NCBI GenBank assembly: GCA_020881915.1
Contig: JAJFPB010000001.1
Coordinates: forward strand, 3,100,001-3,164,000
Source: Paramyrothecium sp. XJ0827
Taxonomy: Eukaryota; Ascomycota; Sordariomycetes; Hypocreales; Stachybotryaceae
Length of the DNA: 64,000 bases
Direction of reading: 5' to 3'
Shown: piece by piece, positions 46,534-56,922 of the stretch
Numbering within the stretch: the stretch's first letter is position 1
Layout: each line of letters starts with the position of its first letter
Notes under the pieces: model-generated
What the model saw: only the letters and a program-made list of their open reading frames with translations
What the model was told of the DNA's origin: nothing
Databases searched by the model: none
Made by a program: the position numbers and the translations under genes

Positions 46534-49175
46534 TTAGGCGTGTGGGTATGGCCGGGAGTAGTCCGCTTCCTCCCAGGCGTCCCTCGGGGTTGGTGGATGA
46601 GGAGGGGCGGGGGTGTCGTGGACAAAGTCCCTAAAGTCCTTGCTCATCTTGACGACAGCCTTGATGTGCTTTTCGCCGATGAGGATCTTGTCGGAGCCTT
46701 CGTCGCTGGCGTCGAACTCGGCAAGCGCGAGGGCCGTCTGCATGGCGTTGCGGATCTCGCGGCCGTTCCACTGGAGGCCGCGGACCTCGGCGCCGGCCCA
46801 GACGAGCTCGCGGGCGGCGACGGAGACGTGGACCTTGCCGGCGGACTCGCGCTCGAGGCGGTCAAAGTTGTTGAGCCAGATGCGCTCGCGGTCCTCGTCG
46901 CGGAGGCTCTTGTAGTGCAGGGCGACGTGGATGCGGCTGAGGAAGGCCGGGTCGAAGCTGCGGACGCGGTTGGTCGTCAAGAAGAGCACGCCGCGGTAGT
47001 ACTCGAGGGCGCGGAGGAAGATGGACACGAGCCCATTGCGCCAGATGTCGCCGCCGTGGCGGCGCTCAAGGTAGACGTCGGCCTCGTCGAGGAGCACGAG
47101 GGCGCCGTAGCGCTGACCGAGCTCGAGGAAATAGCTGAGCCTCTCCTCAACCATGTAGTCGTTGACGCCTAGGTCTCCGCTGGTGAGGGAGAGGAGGGGC
47201 CTCCCGGTGAGCTCTGCGATGCACTCGGCGGTGCACGTCTTGCCGACGCCGGGACTGCCGTGCAGCAGGAAGATGCGGCCCTCTCCCTTGTTCTTGACAA
47301 AGTCGTTGCCCCAGGGGGATAAAGTGCCGTCCGAGGACGTGGCATACTTCCCGATGAGCGACCGGACGGTCAGCTTGATATCATCGTCTAGGACGAGGTA
47401 TTTGTAGGCGTCCTTGTCCGCCTTGACGTGTCGGAGGCTGGAGAGCCTCATATGGCCCCAGTGACGATGGCTGAGGAGGAAACCGGGCATCGTCTTCTTG
47501 CACAGCATGTAGAACAGATCCTCGGTAGGAGCAGGGTTCTGAAGAGGATCGATGTCTTCAAAACCCATGAAGGGGCCTTCGTTGGGCTCGGCTTGGTCCA
47601 GACGGCTTATGTCGTTGCATGCATCGCAGCTGCAGCGCGGACCGTAAAGCGGCAGCGGGTCCTTGGACGGGCTTACAGTGCCGCGAGGCATGGGAGGTGG
47701 CGAGTAGCTTCTGCTGCGCCGTGCCGGGCTGGAGTCGAAGTACGTCTCGAAGCCAGCGGCGTCGCAGATGACACGGCCGGACATGAAGCCGGTCACGCTG
47801 GTAGCAGGCGAATGCGAGCCAATCGAGTTGACGAGGGGCCCCTCATAATCCATGTACGTGGGCCGCTTGAGGAGATCCCAGTAGAGCTTGCCAAGCTTGA
47901 TCAACGATTCGCGCATGGTGAGCCCATCTTGGGCTTCAAGGTCGTCAGTGAAGTAGGCCTCTGGCACGACCTGGAGGCTGCTGATGGGTTGTGCTCCGAT
48001 CCAACGAGGTACATTGAACATGGTCATGAAGCGGGTGATCTTTGTGCCGTTGGACTCAAGGTACCAGCAGGTGACGCTATAGGAAGATTCCTTGCCTCCT
48101 CCTTCCACCCTGCTGACGACAAAGGCCTCCCAGACATCGGACGTCTTGGCGTAGATGACGCTGCCGGGCTTGAGAAGGAGCCAGAAGTGTTCGTAGGTGG
48201 CTGTGGGCACCGGGTGTCTGTGCCGTTCTTCTTCGCGGCGGATCTCCGGGCCATTGACGGCCTCGTCCAGGAAATGGAGCAAGGTTTCAATGTGGTGTTT
48301 TGTGGTGGCGGCGTATTCCGGGCTATGCGTGTCAGGCTGGTTGTCGCAATAGTGGGCGAGTTCTTCGCGGTGGTGGTAGAGAACCCTGTAAGGCGCCTTG
48401 ACCTCGAAGGGCCTGTCATTCAAGTAGAGGCCGGGATGATATTTGATGACTGCGCTCAACGCATGCATGAGATGGTCAGAGTGGATGAGCAGGGTCGGGG
48501 GAAGAAGCTTGTAGGATGCCTGCCGATCATACTGGTCACCCTCGTCGTCGGAATAGGGCGGGTCGACGTGGTAGCCTGCAGTATTGAAAGCCGAAGTGAT
48601 GGGTCTATCCACAGGACGAGCATCTCTTCTGCCGGGCCGGATAGGCCTCGGCGCAGGCCTCCTCCAGTCCACGGTGTGTTCAACTTCGAATATAGGCTTG
48701 CCGATTGGAGAGGTCTCCGTGTCACCATCATCACGACGTTTCTTATCCTTCTTACGGCGGCCGAGATCCTCGGGCACGCGCTGGAATGGCTTGGTGCTCA
48801 AACGCTCTAGGCCTGCATTAGAAAGTTCTGCTGGTATAGGAATGGGGGAGTGAACGCACCATCAACGAGGCGATCGTAGCGACTGAAGTATCTCAGCACG
48901 TACAGGACCTCAGGGGCCTTGCCGTCAACAAGTGGCATGCGCTTCTCTCTTGCGCCGAGGGGGGAATACGGGTCGTAGACTTCTGGAGGCGGTATTGGCA
49001 CCCTTCCATCGTACATGGGCCTTTCACCAATGTATTGGGGCCCGCGCCTTGATGGAACAGGATGAGGGGGGCGAGGTCCAATTTCCCCTAGGCTGTCGAA
49101 AGACGACACGCTGGATGCATCGTCATCCTCGCGGTCGCTTCCGACGTTGAGCTTGGTATCACTAGGATCTGACAT
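46534..49175 (-). CDS. fungal AAA-family ATPase with large N-terminal region
   Basis: Exons 49175-48860 and 48812-46534 (intron 47 bp) encode 864 residues. The N-terminal half is acidic and Pro/Arg-rich, followed by a folded-looking region (FLDEAVNG ... GSVIYAKTSDVWEAFVVSRV ... PEAYFTDDLEAQ). That region resembles the domain preceding the ATPase in a large fungal AAA family. The single AAA module has Walker A GSPGVGKT (about 623), Walker B ALVLLDEADVYLE (about 675), a sensor-1 region FLTTNRVRSFD and an arginine-bearing end SRIHVALHY. No membrane segment or Bcs1-type N-terminus is visible. The substrate and process are unknown; remodelling of a protein complex is the family-level expectation. 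GC-rich codon use creates long shadow ORFs on the other strand, which I did not annotate. Confidence 0.85.
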
Positions 49176-50060
49176 GGTGAATCGACTTGTCCGTTATCCT
49201 GCTGGCTAAGGTAAGGCAAGGTACGGCAAGGGAGGGTTTCGTTTCCCTTCCCAGAGGCAACGGGGCCGGCTGCGCTGCGGCACCGTCTTATACCCCATTC
49301 CAGGCTGCTCCATGGGCTAGGGTAAGGCTCCGGGCAGGCAGCTAGTACGATGTTGCACTTTGTGGGCTGTCCGACAATACGCCTCGCTGTAAGCCAGACA
49401 GAGCTCTCAGACCAATGGTGGTTGAGTGAGGCTGTGTTCAACCAACTCATCCAGGCAACAACCGGCCAATGGATCACGCCAACCCCACATCCGACTGCAG
49501 CCATCGCCGTTAGCACCAATGTCAGCATTCGAGACGAGTGCTGCTAAGGTAGTGTAGCTGCGCTGCCTGCTGACCTGCAGATGCTGGATCCTTGGATGCT
49601 TCCTTCGGTCGGCCAATCCTTGGGACTTGTCTCCACCGACTCCATTGCACAAGCACCGTGCTGCAGCTATCTACTTGAGCCTCATCGCCGAGCCCGCAGT
49701 GTGGGTAGGATAGGCAGAACGCGGGGTACCTTATGCAGAAACAGAAACCTGAACTGAGTGTTGTGTCATGTCAGCTCGAAAAAGGTGGATAGCAGCAAAC
49801 CAGTCTTCCGGGAGTGCTCAGGCGAAGGCGGTTTTGTCCCATGTTGGATCCGGCACACCGTGCAGGGATTGATTGGTTGCAAAGCCAGCTATATCGTCGT
49901 CGTGGACAACCGCGTGCGTAAATTTATTGGTATAGTATTGATTAGTCGCTTGTAGAAGAATAGACCAGTACGCCCTCTTATTTGTTACAAGACCATAATC
50001 GAAAATATCTCAGTGACAAGCGCTTCGTTTCATTCGTACAACTGCTTGGCTCCTCCATCA
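49176..50060. other. intergenic: AAA-gene upstream, ATG6 downstream
   Basis: 885 bp. It carries the AAA gene promoter and the ATG6 3' UTR. It includes GTAAGGCAAGGTACGGCAAGG-like and GGTACCTTATGC (49725-49736) words, the latter also at 22213-22224. I see no gene. Confidence 0.5.
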
Positions 50061-51579
50061 TCACGCAGCGTTGCGAGAACCTGAACTAACATTGCTCGCG
50101 TGGGCAAGCAGAAACTTGCAGCATGTCAGGGTGAGCTTGCATGCCTTCGTCCATCCATCATCCTGCGCAATGCCCAGCTTGATGCTCACGTCCCCAATCT
50201 TGTCGCCTTCGATCTTATACGGCAGGCTGAGCGGGTTGCCTCGAGCCTCCGTCTCGTGCTGCACGAAAACGCCAAGCTGCCGTACTAGCTCAAGGAAGCC
50301 AACCATGGCGTTGTCGAATTTCCGGTGCATGAATGTCAGGCCAAGGGGCATGTCTCCCGAACTATATAGCTCAAGGACATGTTTCTTTGGAGGCGGCTGC
50401 ATGGGCCGCGAGCCGATCCTGCTCGAAGCTGGACTGGCAGAATCGTATCGAATGATTTTCGATGTGCTTCCCAGAGGCTGCGGCTCGTAGCCTTGGAACT
50501 TGTAGCCCAGCTTCTCGGCTACTGTCACCAGCAGCAACAGTGCATGGCCCCATGCGGCGTTGATCTCGGGCCAGTCGACCGGTTTGTTAGACAGGCGGCC
50601 TAGACGTAACCCGTTAATGGTTGCGAAGCTCCCGTCGTGGCTTATGCAGAACGTGTCGTTGTACACATTGGACCGTTGTAGCTTCTCCAGTAATTGCGAG
50701 TCGTTATTGTACTTGGCGTTGATGCTGTCCCGTTCGGCCTGAAACTCTTCCATCTTGGTGGCAAACGCATTCCGCTCACGCCAAAACACTTCCTCTTCCT
50801 TGTCTAACTGCCGTGACTCTTCCTCAAGGGCTATAAGCTCCTCGTCAAGGGCATCCTTTTCCTTCTCCAGCTTCTTAAGCTCTTCCATTGCTGCCACCTT
50901 GTCCTTCTGGGCCTTTTTCAGGGCGTCCCTCTGAGCTCTGACCTCCTCCTGACTTGGCTGGTTGGCCTGGACTTGCTTCAAGTGTTTCACGTAGGCATCT
51001 CTCTCCCTTGTTGCCGCATCGAGCTTCTTCTGGAGGCCCTCGACTAGCATATCGGTGCATTCCACGCAGATTGGGTGATCAATATCGGATCTTGCCGATA
51101 ATATTTCAAACAGCCTGTTGATCCTCTCCATCTCACCGGCTTGGTTGGTTTCTTGCTCACCCCCGGGTGTCCGGCTGGTACTGCTCCGCCGGAGCTTGGT
51201 CGGGGTCGATGGCGCTTCTTTTGCATGAGGTTGCGGGTGGCCGACTTGTGACTCAGTCAGGTAGATGAAAGACATGGCTGAGTCCCTGGGTTGACTGCCA
51301 TGATGTCGCCGAAAGGTCGGCGGCCCAGCAGTTTGCAGTGCTTTTTCATAAAGGGACTTGCGAGCTTCCTCCTGAGGCTGGGGGTGCGAGGACCGGGGCG
51401 GAGTAGCTTGCTTCTTCAGAGATTGAGGAGCTGACGAAGAAGCTATCGCGCAGGTCATCAGCAGAAATTCAGGCTCAGATAGCGCGGAACTCACAAATGA
51501 GAAGATCGTAGGCGGCTGGGTTTAGGCCGTCTAGTGAGCCATCCAGCCTGAGTGGCTGGCGACACTTTTGACAGTACAT
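50061..51579 (-). CDS. ATG6: autophagy protein Atg6/Vps30 (Beclin 1)
   Basis: Exons 51579-51495 and 51442-50061 (intron 52 bp) encode 488 residues. Atg6/Vps30 is the shared subunit of the Vps34 PI3-kinase complexes I (autophagy) and II (endosomal sorting). It begins MYCQKCRQPLRLDGSLDGLN with a CxxC pair. A BH3-like segment, AMSFIYLTESQV, lies at about 84-95. A second CxxC, PICVECTDML, lies at about 152-161. A long coiled coil spans about 160-285. The BARA membrane-binding domain starts at NVYNDTFCISHDGSFATING and includes VDWPEINAAWGHALLLL and YKFQGYEPQPLGSTSKI. The C-terminus ends GSRNAA. It is divergent from SCM3 and lies about 9.4 kb from ATG14, its complex I partner. Confidence 0.95.
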
Positions 51580-52088
51580 GTTGGGCGGGTGAGCGCAACC
51601 ATGAGACTTGACGAAGCCGCGGACGTTTGTGAACTTCAAGTCGAGTCGCGAGGTTGGAGTTATCGGGGTGCAGTTTTGAAAGGAGAGACGAAGTGTTCCG
51701 AACCCATGCAGCACATGTCCAGTATCCAGGTGAGATACGTCAGATGCCACCGGTGCTCAATGTCAAGACACACTGGTTGCGCCAGAAGCGTACTCTGTCT
51801 TCGGTACTGGACAAGCACTTCCAGTTCCGTGACTACTGGTGGGGGTTTTGTCGTCTAGCCGTGGTTGTCTAAGTACCTCCAAGGTATAGCCCAAGGCCCC
51901 GCCAAGCGGCACCTTTAGCTTTTCCGTCCACAAGCGTACGCGTGCGAAACCACTTTACGCGACTGAGAATCTACAGTGGTTGCTCCTCCAACCGCGACCA
52001 CTGCCAACCCACCATAATCCAAGACCTGCTCTATGGTTTCCCACGATAGCGGCACGATCCATGGCAGCCCTTCGCCGTATACTCACTC
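51580..52088. promoter_or_regulatory. compact bidirectional promoter ATG6 / SCM3
   Basis: 509 bp separate the ATG of ATG6 (-) from the first ATG of SCM3 (+). Both leaders and promoters must fit here, so the genes may share elements. No specific site is assigned. Confidence 0.5.
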
Positions 52089-54806
52089 ATGCCTTCAAGC
52101 ATGGAACCTCCGACTAAAAGGCGCAGGCTGGTTGAGTCTGACGTTGACGACTCCGACGACGATGAGCTGGCCTACGAGCCGCACGAGGTCGTAGCTCGAA
52201 AAGACCCCGACTATCAATTGTCGCTCCAACGCGCCTATGCCGACCATAAGTTTCAGGCGACCATGGCGCACATCTTCGAGAAGTACAGTCGAGATTTCGA
52301 AGGCATTGGCGACGAAATCGACATGGTAACAGGCGAGATTGTTGTCAACAACGGCCATCTGGATCGCATGCGTAACGAGGCAGATGTGGGAATCGACACT
52401 GGCGAGACGCTTGAAGAGGATGGTAGTGAGGATGACGGAATCTGTCTAGCTGATCTCATCGACGACATTGAAGAGAGCGATCAGACCGCACAAACTGCAG
52501 AGGGCGGAGGCGGAAGCTTGGATGCAGGCGATGAAGATCACGACTCACGCGGCCCGTCTGATCGCCAATGCGCCAGCCTTGCAGCAGACTCGAGGCAGAG
52601 GACATTTATGGGAGCTGGTGACCCCTTGGATACATTTTTCGATCCATACCATGGAGGATCACATTTGGGCTTTGAAGCATCTCCATACGGGTTTGCACCC
52701 GACAGCTACGGCTTGGCCGCATCCCCCTTCGCAATGGGGCCGTGGGAGTTGCCGCATGACTTGACTCAGCCTGCGTGGAGCGCCCCTCGGCCGCCCTCCT
52801 TTCTGGACTTTCGCGGCGGAAGATACGAGTATCCCGTGCACGACGGCGACAGCTCCATCTGGGCAAAGGGATCAAACAAGGAAGACAGTGAACCAGTGCG
52901 TCCACTGCCCACATTGCGGATGGAGCCGCAGTTTCGAAAGCCTGTGGTCAAGTGTCGAAAGAAAATCATACCGCCGGCAGGCTTCAGACAGGAGGATGCG
53001 GATGAGGACCTCATTGCAACTGCAAGTGATGCGCAAGTGGAATCACGAGCCCCTGGTGACTTAGGTGGAGGACTTGGAGAGAAGGAGGTGCCTAGCCTGC
53101 CCAAGCAAACCAAACCTAAGCCTTTGTCTCAGTCATCGACCAAAGCCCCCAAATCACTTAATCTTCCGGTCTCTGAGGACAGTGGGGAAGCCGACAGCTC
53201 CAAGCGCGAACTTGGCAAGTCTGGAACGCGGGTTCGCCTAAAAGGCAACAAAACCCTCGCGGTAGACTCACAAAGTGAGTTAGTCACGACGTCCCTCCCC
53301 TCCAAGGATCTCCATAAATGTTCGCCAAGTGGTGCTCCAGAACCTACTGAAGCATTTGCTGGAACGGAGAGGGGTGGCGCTGCTGGGTCAGCGGGAGGCA
53401 GAGAAGTTCAAGGCAATGGTTCTGGGGCGGTGGAAAGCGCCCGAAACAAGATAGACTCTCCTGGCGACATGGAATCTTGGGGTCAATTTGCAGAGACTAG
53501 TAGGCTTGCTCATCGTATGCTCGTCGAGCTCAAACCGCTAGATCCCCAGGCGAGAGACGAGTACTTGGACGTCGTTCTTGAAGATGGCGACATAGGCGTG
53601 TGTGATGAAACCAACCCCGAGCCCGCCACGGAGGCTTCCCGTATTGTGGAGGCGCCTGGCGTAACAAGGGATTTGGTCATTCCGGATTCTCAAACTTCGG
53701 GTTCCTCACTGCAGTCGTCACTTTCTGCCGAGCCTAAGCCCTTACCCCAGGCAAAGATACAGGATAGTCTACGGGACACTGGAGGCGCTGATATCCACGA
53801 TAACCTTGCGTTGTCAGATGACGAAGCCCCAATATTCTTTCAGAGGCTTCAGGGTACAGCAACTGCCAACCTCCAGTCAGAATTACATGCGGCCCAAAGT
53901 CCTGTTGAAGGCGAACTCCTTGATGCTTCTCAGGTTGGAGAGGGAGGACAGCCATCACAGGCTGTCACAGAGATATCTTGTACAACAGATGATGGTGGCA
54001 CATTGGAAAGTGGCACCCCTCAAAGCTCACAACCTGGGCACGGAGAACTCGACCGATCCACAACAGAGACTAACCATAGGTCTGGGTCATCAACGGGTCC
54101 CGGTGCACAGTTACAGGCATCAGACACTGATAGCACTCGACTAAGGCAGGAAATCGGGTCATTAGCAATAGAAGAAGACCTGCCATTGCTAGTTGTGGTG
54201 GATGTGCAACCATCTTTTCCCAACGACGAGGCCACAAAGGCTGCACCCGAGGAATCCTCTGCTTCAACTGTTGCAGGTCAAGACACCAGTCAGATAGCGA
54301 CGGTCGAGAATCTCGCCCCCGATGGCCACGCCAAGCGAGAGCAAGAGAGCAGCGCAGCAGCTCTCAGCCAGCACAACGTGCCATCGCCCAGCTCTCAGGC
54401 CTCCGGCAAGAGCGCCACGAAGCCAGAGAGGCCCAGCAAGAAGCCCGCAACACCCTCGACTCCGCGCCACTCCACCCTCCGCCTCACCAAGGCTCCGTCA
54501 TCGCGCCGCTCTGTGCTGTCGCTCGTGTCGGACGATGAGGACGACGAGTTCGAGAAGGAGATGGACGAGCTCGGCCGCATCTCGACCGCCCTGCCCAAGC
54601 CGGACGGCGGCGGCGGCAGCAGCATCATCCGCAAGCTGTGGAAGTCGAGCGCTCGGACGACCGAGGTGTACCGCACTCCTGTGAAAAGGAACAAGTTCGC
54701 ACCGGCAAGCCCGGGAAGCACCGTCCAGACGCCCGGCGGCACGGTGAGAACCTGCGGCGTAGATGGGTACAGGTGCGGCAGGGACTTTTGTTTTACATGT
54801 CTCTGA
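52089..54806 (+). CDS. SCM3: Scm3-type CENP-A chaperone with C-terminal cysteine cluster
   Basis: A single exon of 905 residues. Scm3/HJURP delivers centromeric histone H3 (CENP-A) to centromeres. The conserved core lies at about 38-102: KDPDYQLSLQRAYADHKFQ, then HIFEKYSRDFEGIGDEIDMV and TGEIVVNNGHLDRMRNEAD, the hallmark of fungal Scm3. The start MPSSMEPPTKRRR has two candidate Met codons (residues 1 and 5). The central 700 residues are Ser/Glu/Asp/Pro-rich and likely disordered, with a basic Ser/Lys-rich stretch near 780. The extreme C-terminus has four cysteines spaced C-x6-C-x4-C-x2-C at 889-904, a possible zinc knuckle, within CGVDGYRCGRDFCFTC. No intron is needed. Confidence 0.85.
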   Translation: MPSSMEPPTKRRRLVESDVDDSDDDELAYEPHEVVARKDPDYQLSLQRAYADHKFQATMAHIFEKYSRDFEGIGDEIDMVTGEIVVNNGHLDRMRNEADVGIDTGETLEEDGSEDDGICLADLIDDIEESDQTAQTAEGGGGSLDAGDEDHDSRGPSDRQCASLAADSRQRTFMGAGDPLDTFFDPYHGGSHLGFEASPYGFAPDSYGLAASPFAMGPWELPHDLTQPAWSAPRPPSFLDFRGGRYEYPVHDGDSSIWAKGSNKEDSEPVRPLPTLRMEPQFRKPVVKCRKKIIPPAGFRQEDADEDLIATASDAQVESRAPGDLGGGLGEKEVPSLPKQTKPKPLSQSSTKAPKSLNLPVSEDSGEADSSKRELGKSGTRVRLKGNKTLAVDSQSELVTTSLPSKDLHKCSPSGAPEPTEAFAGTERGGAAGSAGGREVQGNGSGAVESARNKIDSPGDMESWGQFAETSRLAHRMLVELKPLDPQARDEYLDVVLEDGDIGVCDETNPEPATEASRIVEAPGVTRDLVIPDSQTSGSSLQSSLSAEPKPLPQAKIQDSLRDTGGADIHDNLALSDDEAPIFFQRLQGTATANLQSELHAAQSPVEGELLDASQVGEGGQPSQAVTEISCTTDDGGTLESGTPQSSQPGHGELDRSTTETNHRSGSSTGPGAQLQASDTDSTRLRQEIGSLAIEEDLPLLVVVDVQPSFPNDEATKAAPEESSASTVAGQDTSQIATVENLAPDGHAKREQESSAAALSQHNVPSPSSQASGKSATKPERPSKKPATPSTPRHSTLRLTKAPSSRRSVLSLVSDDEDDEFEKEMDELGRISTALPKPDGGGGSSIIRKLWKSSARTTEVYRTPVKRNKFAPASPGSTVQTPGGTVRTCGVDGYRCGRDFCFTCL

Positions 54807-55483
54807 TGAACAAGGGCGAACGCTTGAGTGTGGAGGAAATCTCCAAAATCCGTGACTGACAATGCTGGCATCCTGTTATGCCAACCGTAGCGAAGATTAC
54901 GAATTTTACGTACCATAGTAATGCATCACATTGGGGGCACCGCCTTTGAACGAATTAATGGATTCTTATGCTATAGTTCTTGAACGCTAGTTCAATCACC
55001 CTCGCATGGAGACGAGTGTAACAGAAACATCCTCTTCACTCGCTGTAAGTCGTGAATATTTCCTAAAGTCCAGGAACGCCAGCCACCAGCCGATTCCCTC
55101 TTGGTTCCAGTCCCTATCACAATCATCAAGTGCTTGTGCAGATCAAAGTACCCGACTGCTTCCGTGTCCATGGCCGCCAACGCCAAAGTCCGCTTTCACC
55201 GGTAGATCCAGCATGAACATTCACTTTGCGATCGTATCAACAAGTCATGCTCATCCACAATCAAATTTGTCGTCATCCAAATTCCACATTCTCGTCGGCT
55301 ACGGCAAAGACGGGCGCAAGCATCGTTGTCTAGCCCTCGCGCGAGACATACACAACATAGCGTGCGTGTCATATTAAAATGAGAGATGCCAGCGAGGCGG
55401 TGCGCCGTCCGGGGTATCATGGAAGGTATGCCGAAGCCGTGAGTAGAGAAGTGTCAGTCGTGCAAGAGTGTCGGTTCAATTGA
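54807..55483. other. convergent 3' region SCM3 / CKA1
   Basis: 677 bp between converging stops. I see no gene. Confidence 0.6.
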
Positions 55484-56922
55484 TCATGACTTGTTAACCG
55501 TGCCGTTGCCACTGGCGAGGTTGCGCTGGAATACCTCGGGATCGCGAACAGGGTCGAAGTATGGGTGACCCTGTGCCTCCTTGGCAGTAAGACGCTCCTA
55601 CTTTGGTCTCAGTGTGAAGTCCATGAATTTAATGTGTGTAAGCAAACAAACCTGGTGATCATAACGGAGCAGCTTGTCGAGGAAATCGATGGCTTCATTA
55701 GAGACAAAACGCTGGTTCTCCGACGTGACGAAGCTGTGCCAGGGTTTCTTCTGGAAGCGGCCCAAAATGTCGTCATACTGGGCATCGAGCTCGATCTCGT
55801 ACTTGTCCAGGTAATCGAAAAGGTCGTCGGTGCCAAGGACCTTAGCAATCTTGACAAGCTGGTCTGAATTGCTGTTGCCATGAAAGAAGGGCTCCTTACG
55901 GAAGATCATGGACGCGAACATGGCTCCCAAACTCCACATGTCTAGGCTGTAATCATACTCCTGGAAATCGACCAACAGTTCTGGTCCTTTGAAGTAACGG
56001 GATGCTACACGGACGTTGTACTCGGTACCAGGGTGGTAGAACTCTGCCAGACCCCAATCAATGAGACGCAACTACAAGAGCGCCATTAGCATTCTACACC
56101 AATGATGATGAAACAACGACGGCCTAGGGTTTCTGGGCAACATACTTTCCGGTTCTCATGATCGATCATAACGTTATGAGGCTTTACGTCTCGGTGCATG
56201 ATACCCTTGCTGTGGCAGAAATCCAGCGCCTTGAGGAGTTCGTGGATGTAGTAGCGGACATCGAGGTCGTTGAACTTAGGGTAGAGGCTGCGGAAGTCGG
56301 TGTTGTTGACGTACTCGAAGATGAGAGATGGTGTCTTACTCTAGAAAGCGGTGACATCGGCCAAAAGATTAGCTAGGGTAAGACTCTGGGACGCCATGGG
56401 AAGAGTTTCAAGAGAACTAGAAGAAGAAAAGAAGACAAAGGGAGGGTTGCGTACCTGCGAATCTCTGACGACGTCGAGCAGGGCAACGACATTCGGGCCA
56501 CCAGCCAGGTTCTGAAGGATCTTGATCTCTCGCTTGATCTTCTTCTTCTTCACAGGCTTGAGAACCTTGACGACGCATTTCTGGTAGTTGACAATGTTGA
56601 TACCCTCGAAAACTTCCGAGTACTTGCCGCGGCCTGGAGATGGGAAAGGGTTTAGTTTCTGTGGACGCGCACAAACGGACGGAGCGCAGGAGGCTTTCGG
56701 GGAGAGTCACGCACCAATCTTGCGGATTACTTCGTAGTTCTCGAGCACACCCCAGCCTACGAGCCCTTGTCAGCAAACAGAGAGAAGATGGAAAACAGGA
56801 GACGCAGCCACGAGGGGGCCGCGGGGCCGGGCCGCGAGGCTGAACATACTGATGTTGACAGAGTCGTAGTCCCAGTAGGTGCGGGGCATGTTCTGGTTGA
56901 CGTCGGCGTAGACCCGGGCCAT
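55484..56922 (-). CDS. CKA1: casein kinase 2 catalytic subunit alpha
   Basis: Six exons (56922-56850, 56756-56715, 56633-56455, 56340-56146, 56071-55652, 55597-55484) give 340 residues, the usual CK2-alpha length. CK2 is a constitutively active acidophilic Ser/Thr kinase of nucleus and cytoplasm. Seen: the N-terminal segment [20 protein letters not shown] that packs on the activation loop; glycine loop [31 protein letters not shown] with the catalytic Lys and the substrate-recognition basic cluster; [22 protein letters not shown], with the CK2-typical DWG in place of DFG; and [12 protein letters not shown]. Five introns of 54-114 bp interrupt it, the most in this window. The start is the first ATG in frame. 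Confidence 0.97.

Noticed and set aside
46474..47172. 232-codon + strand ORF over the 3' end of the AAA gene
   Set aside because: Same antisense effect; a Val/Glu/Ala/Asp-rich product with no recognisable features.
47428..48810. 460-codon ORF on the + strand opposite the AAA ATPase gene
   Set aside because: It is the antisense shadow of a GC-rich coding sequence. The minus-strand protein has Walker motifs and a consistent intron, while the plus-strand product has biased, family-less composition.
54744..54780. A possible splice donor (GTGAGA) near the 3' end of SCM3
   Set aside because: Reading through gives an ordered four-cysteine tail that looks genuine, and no matching acceptor with a better last exon is evident.
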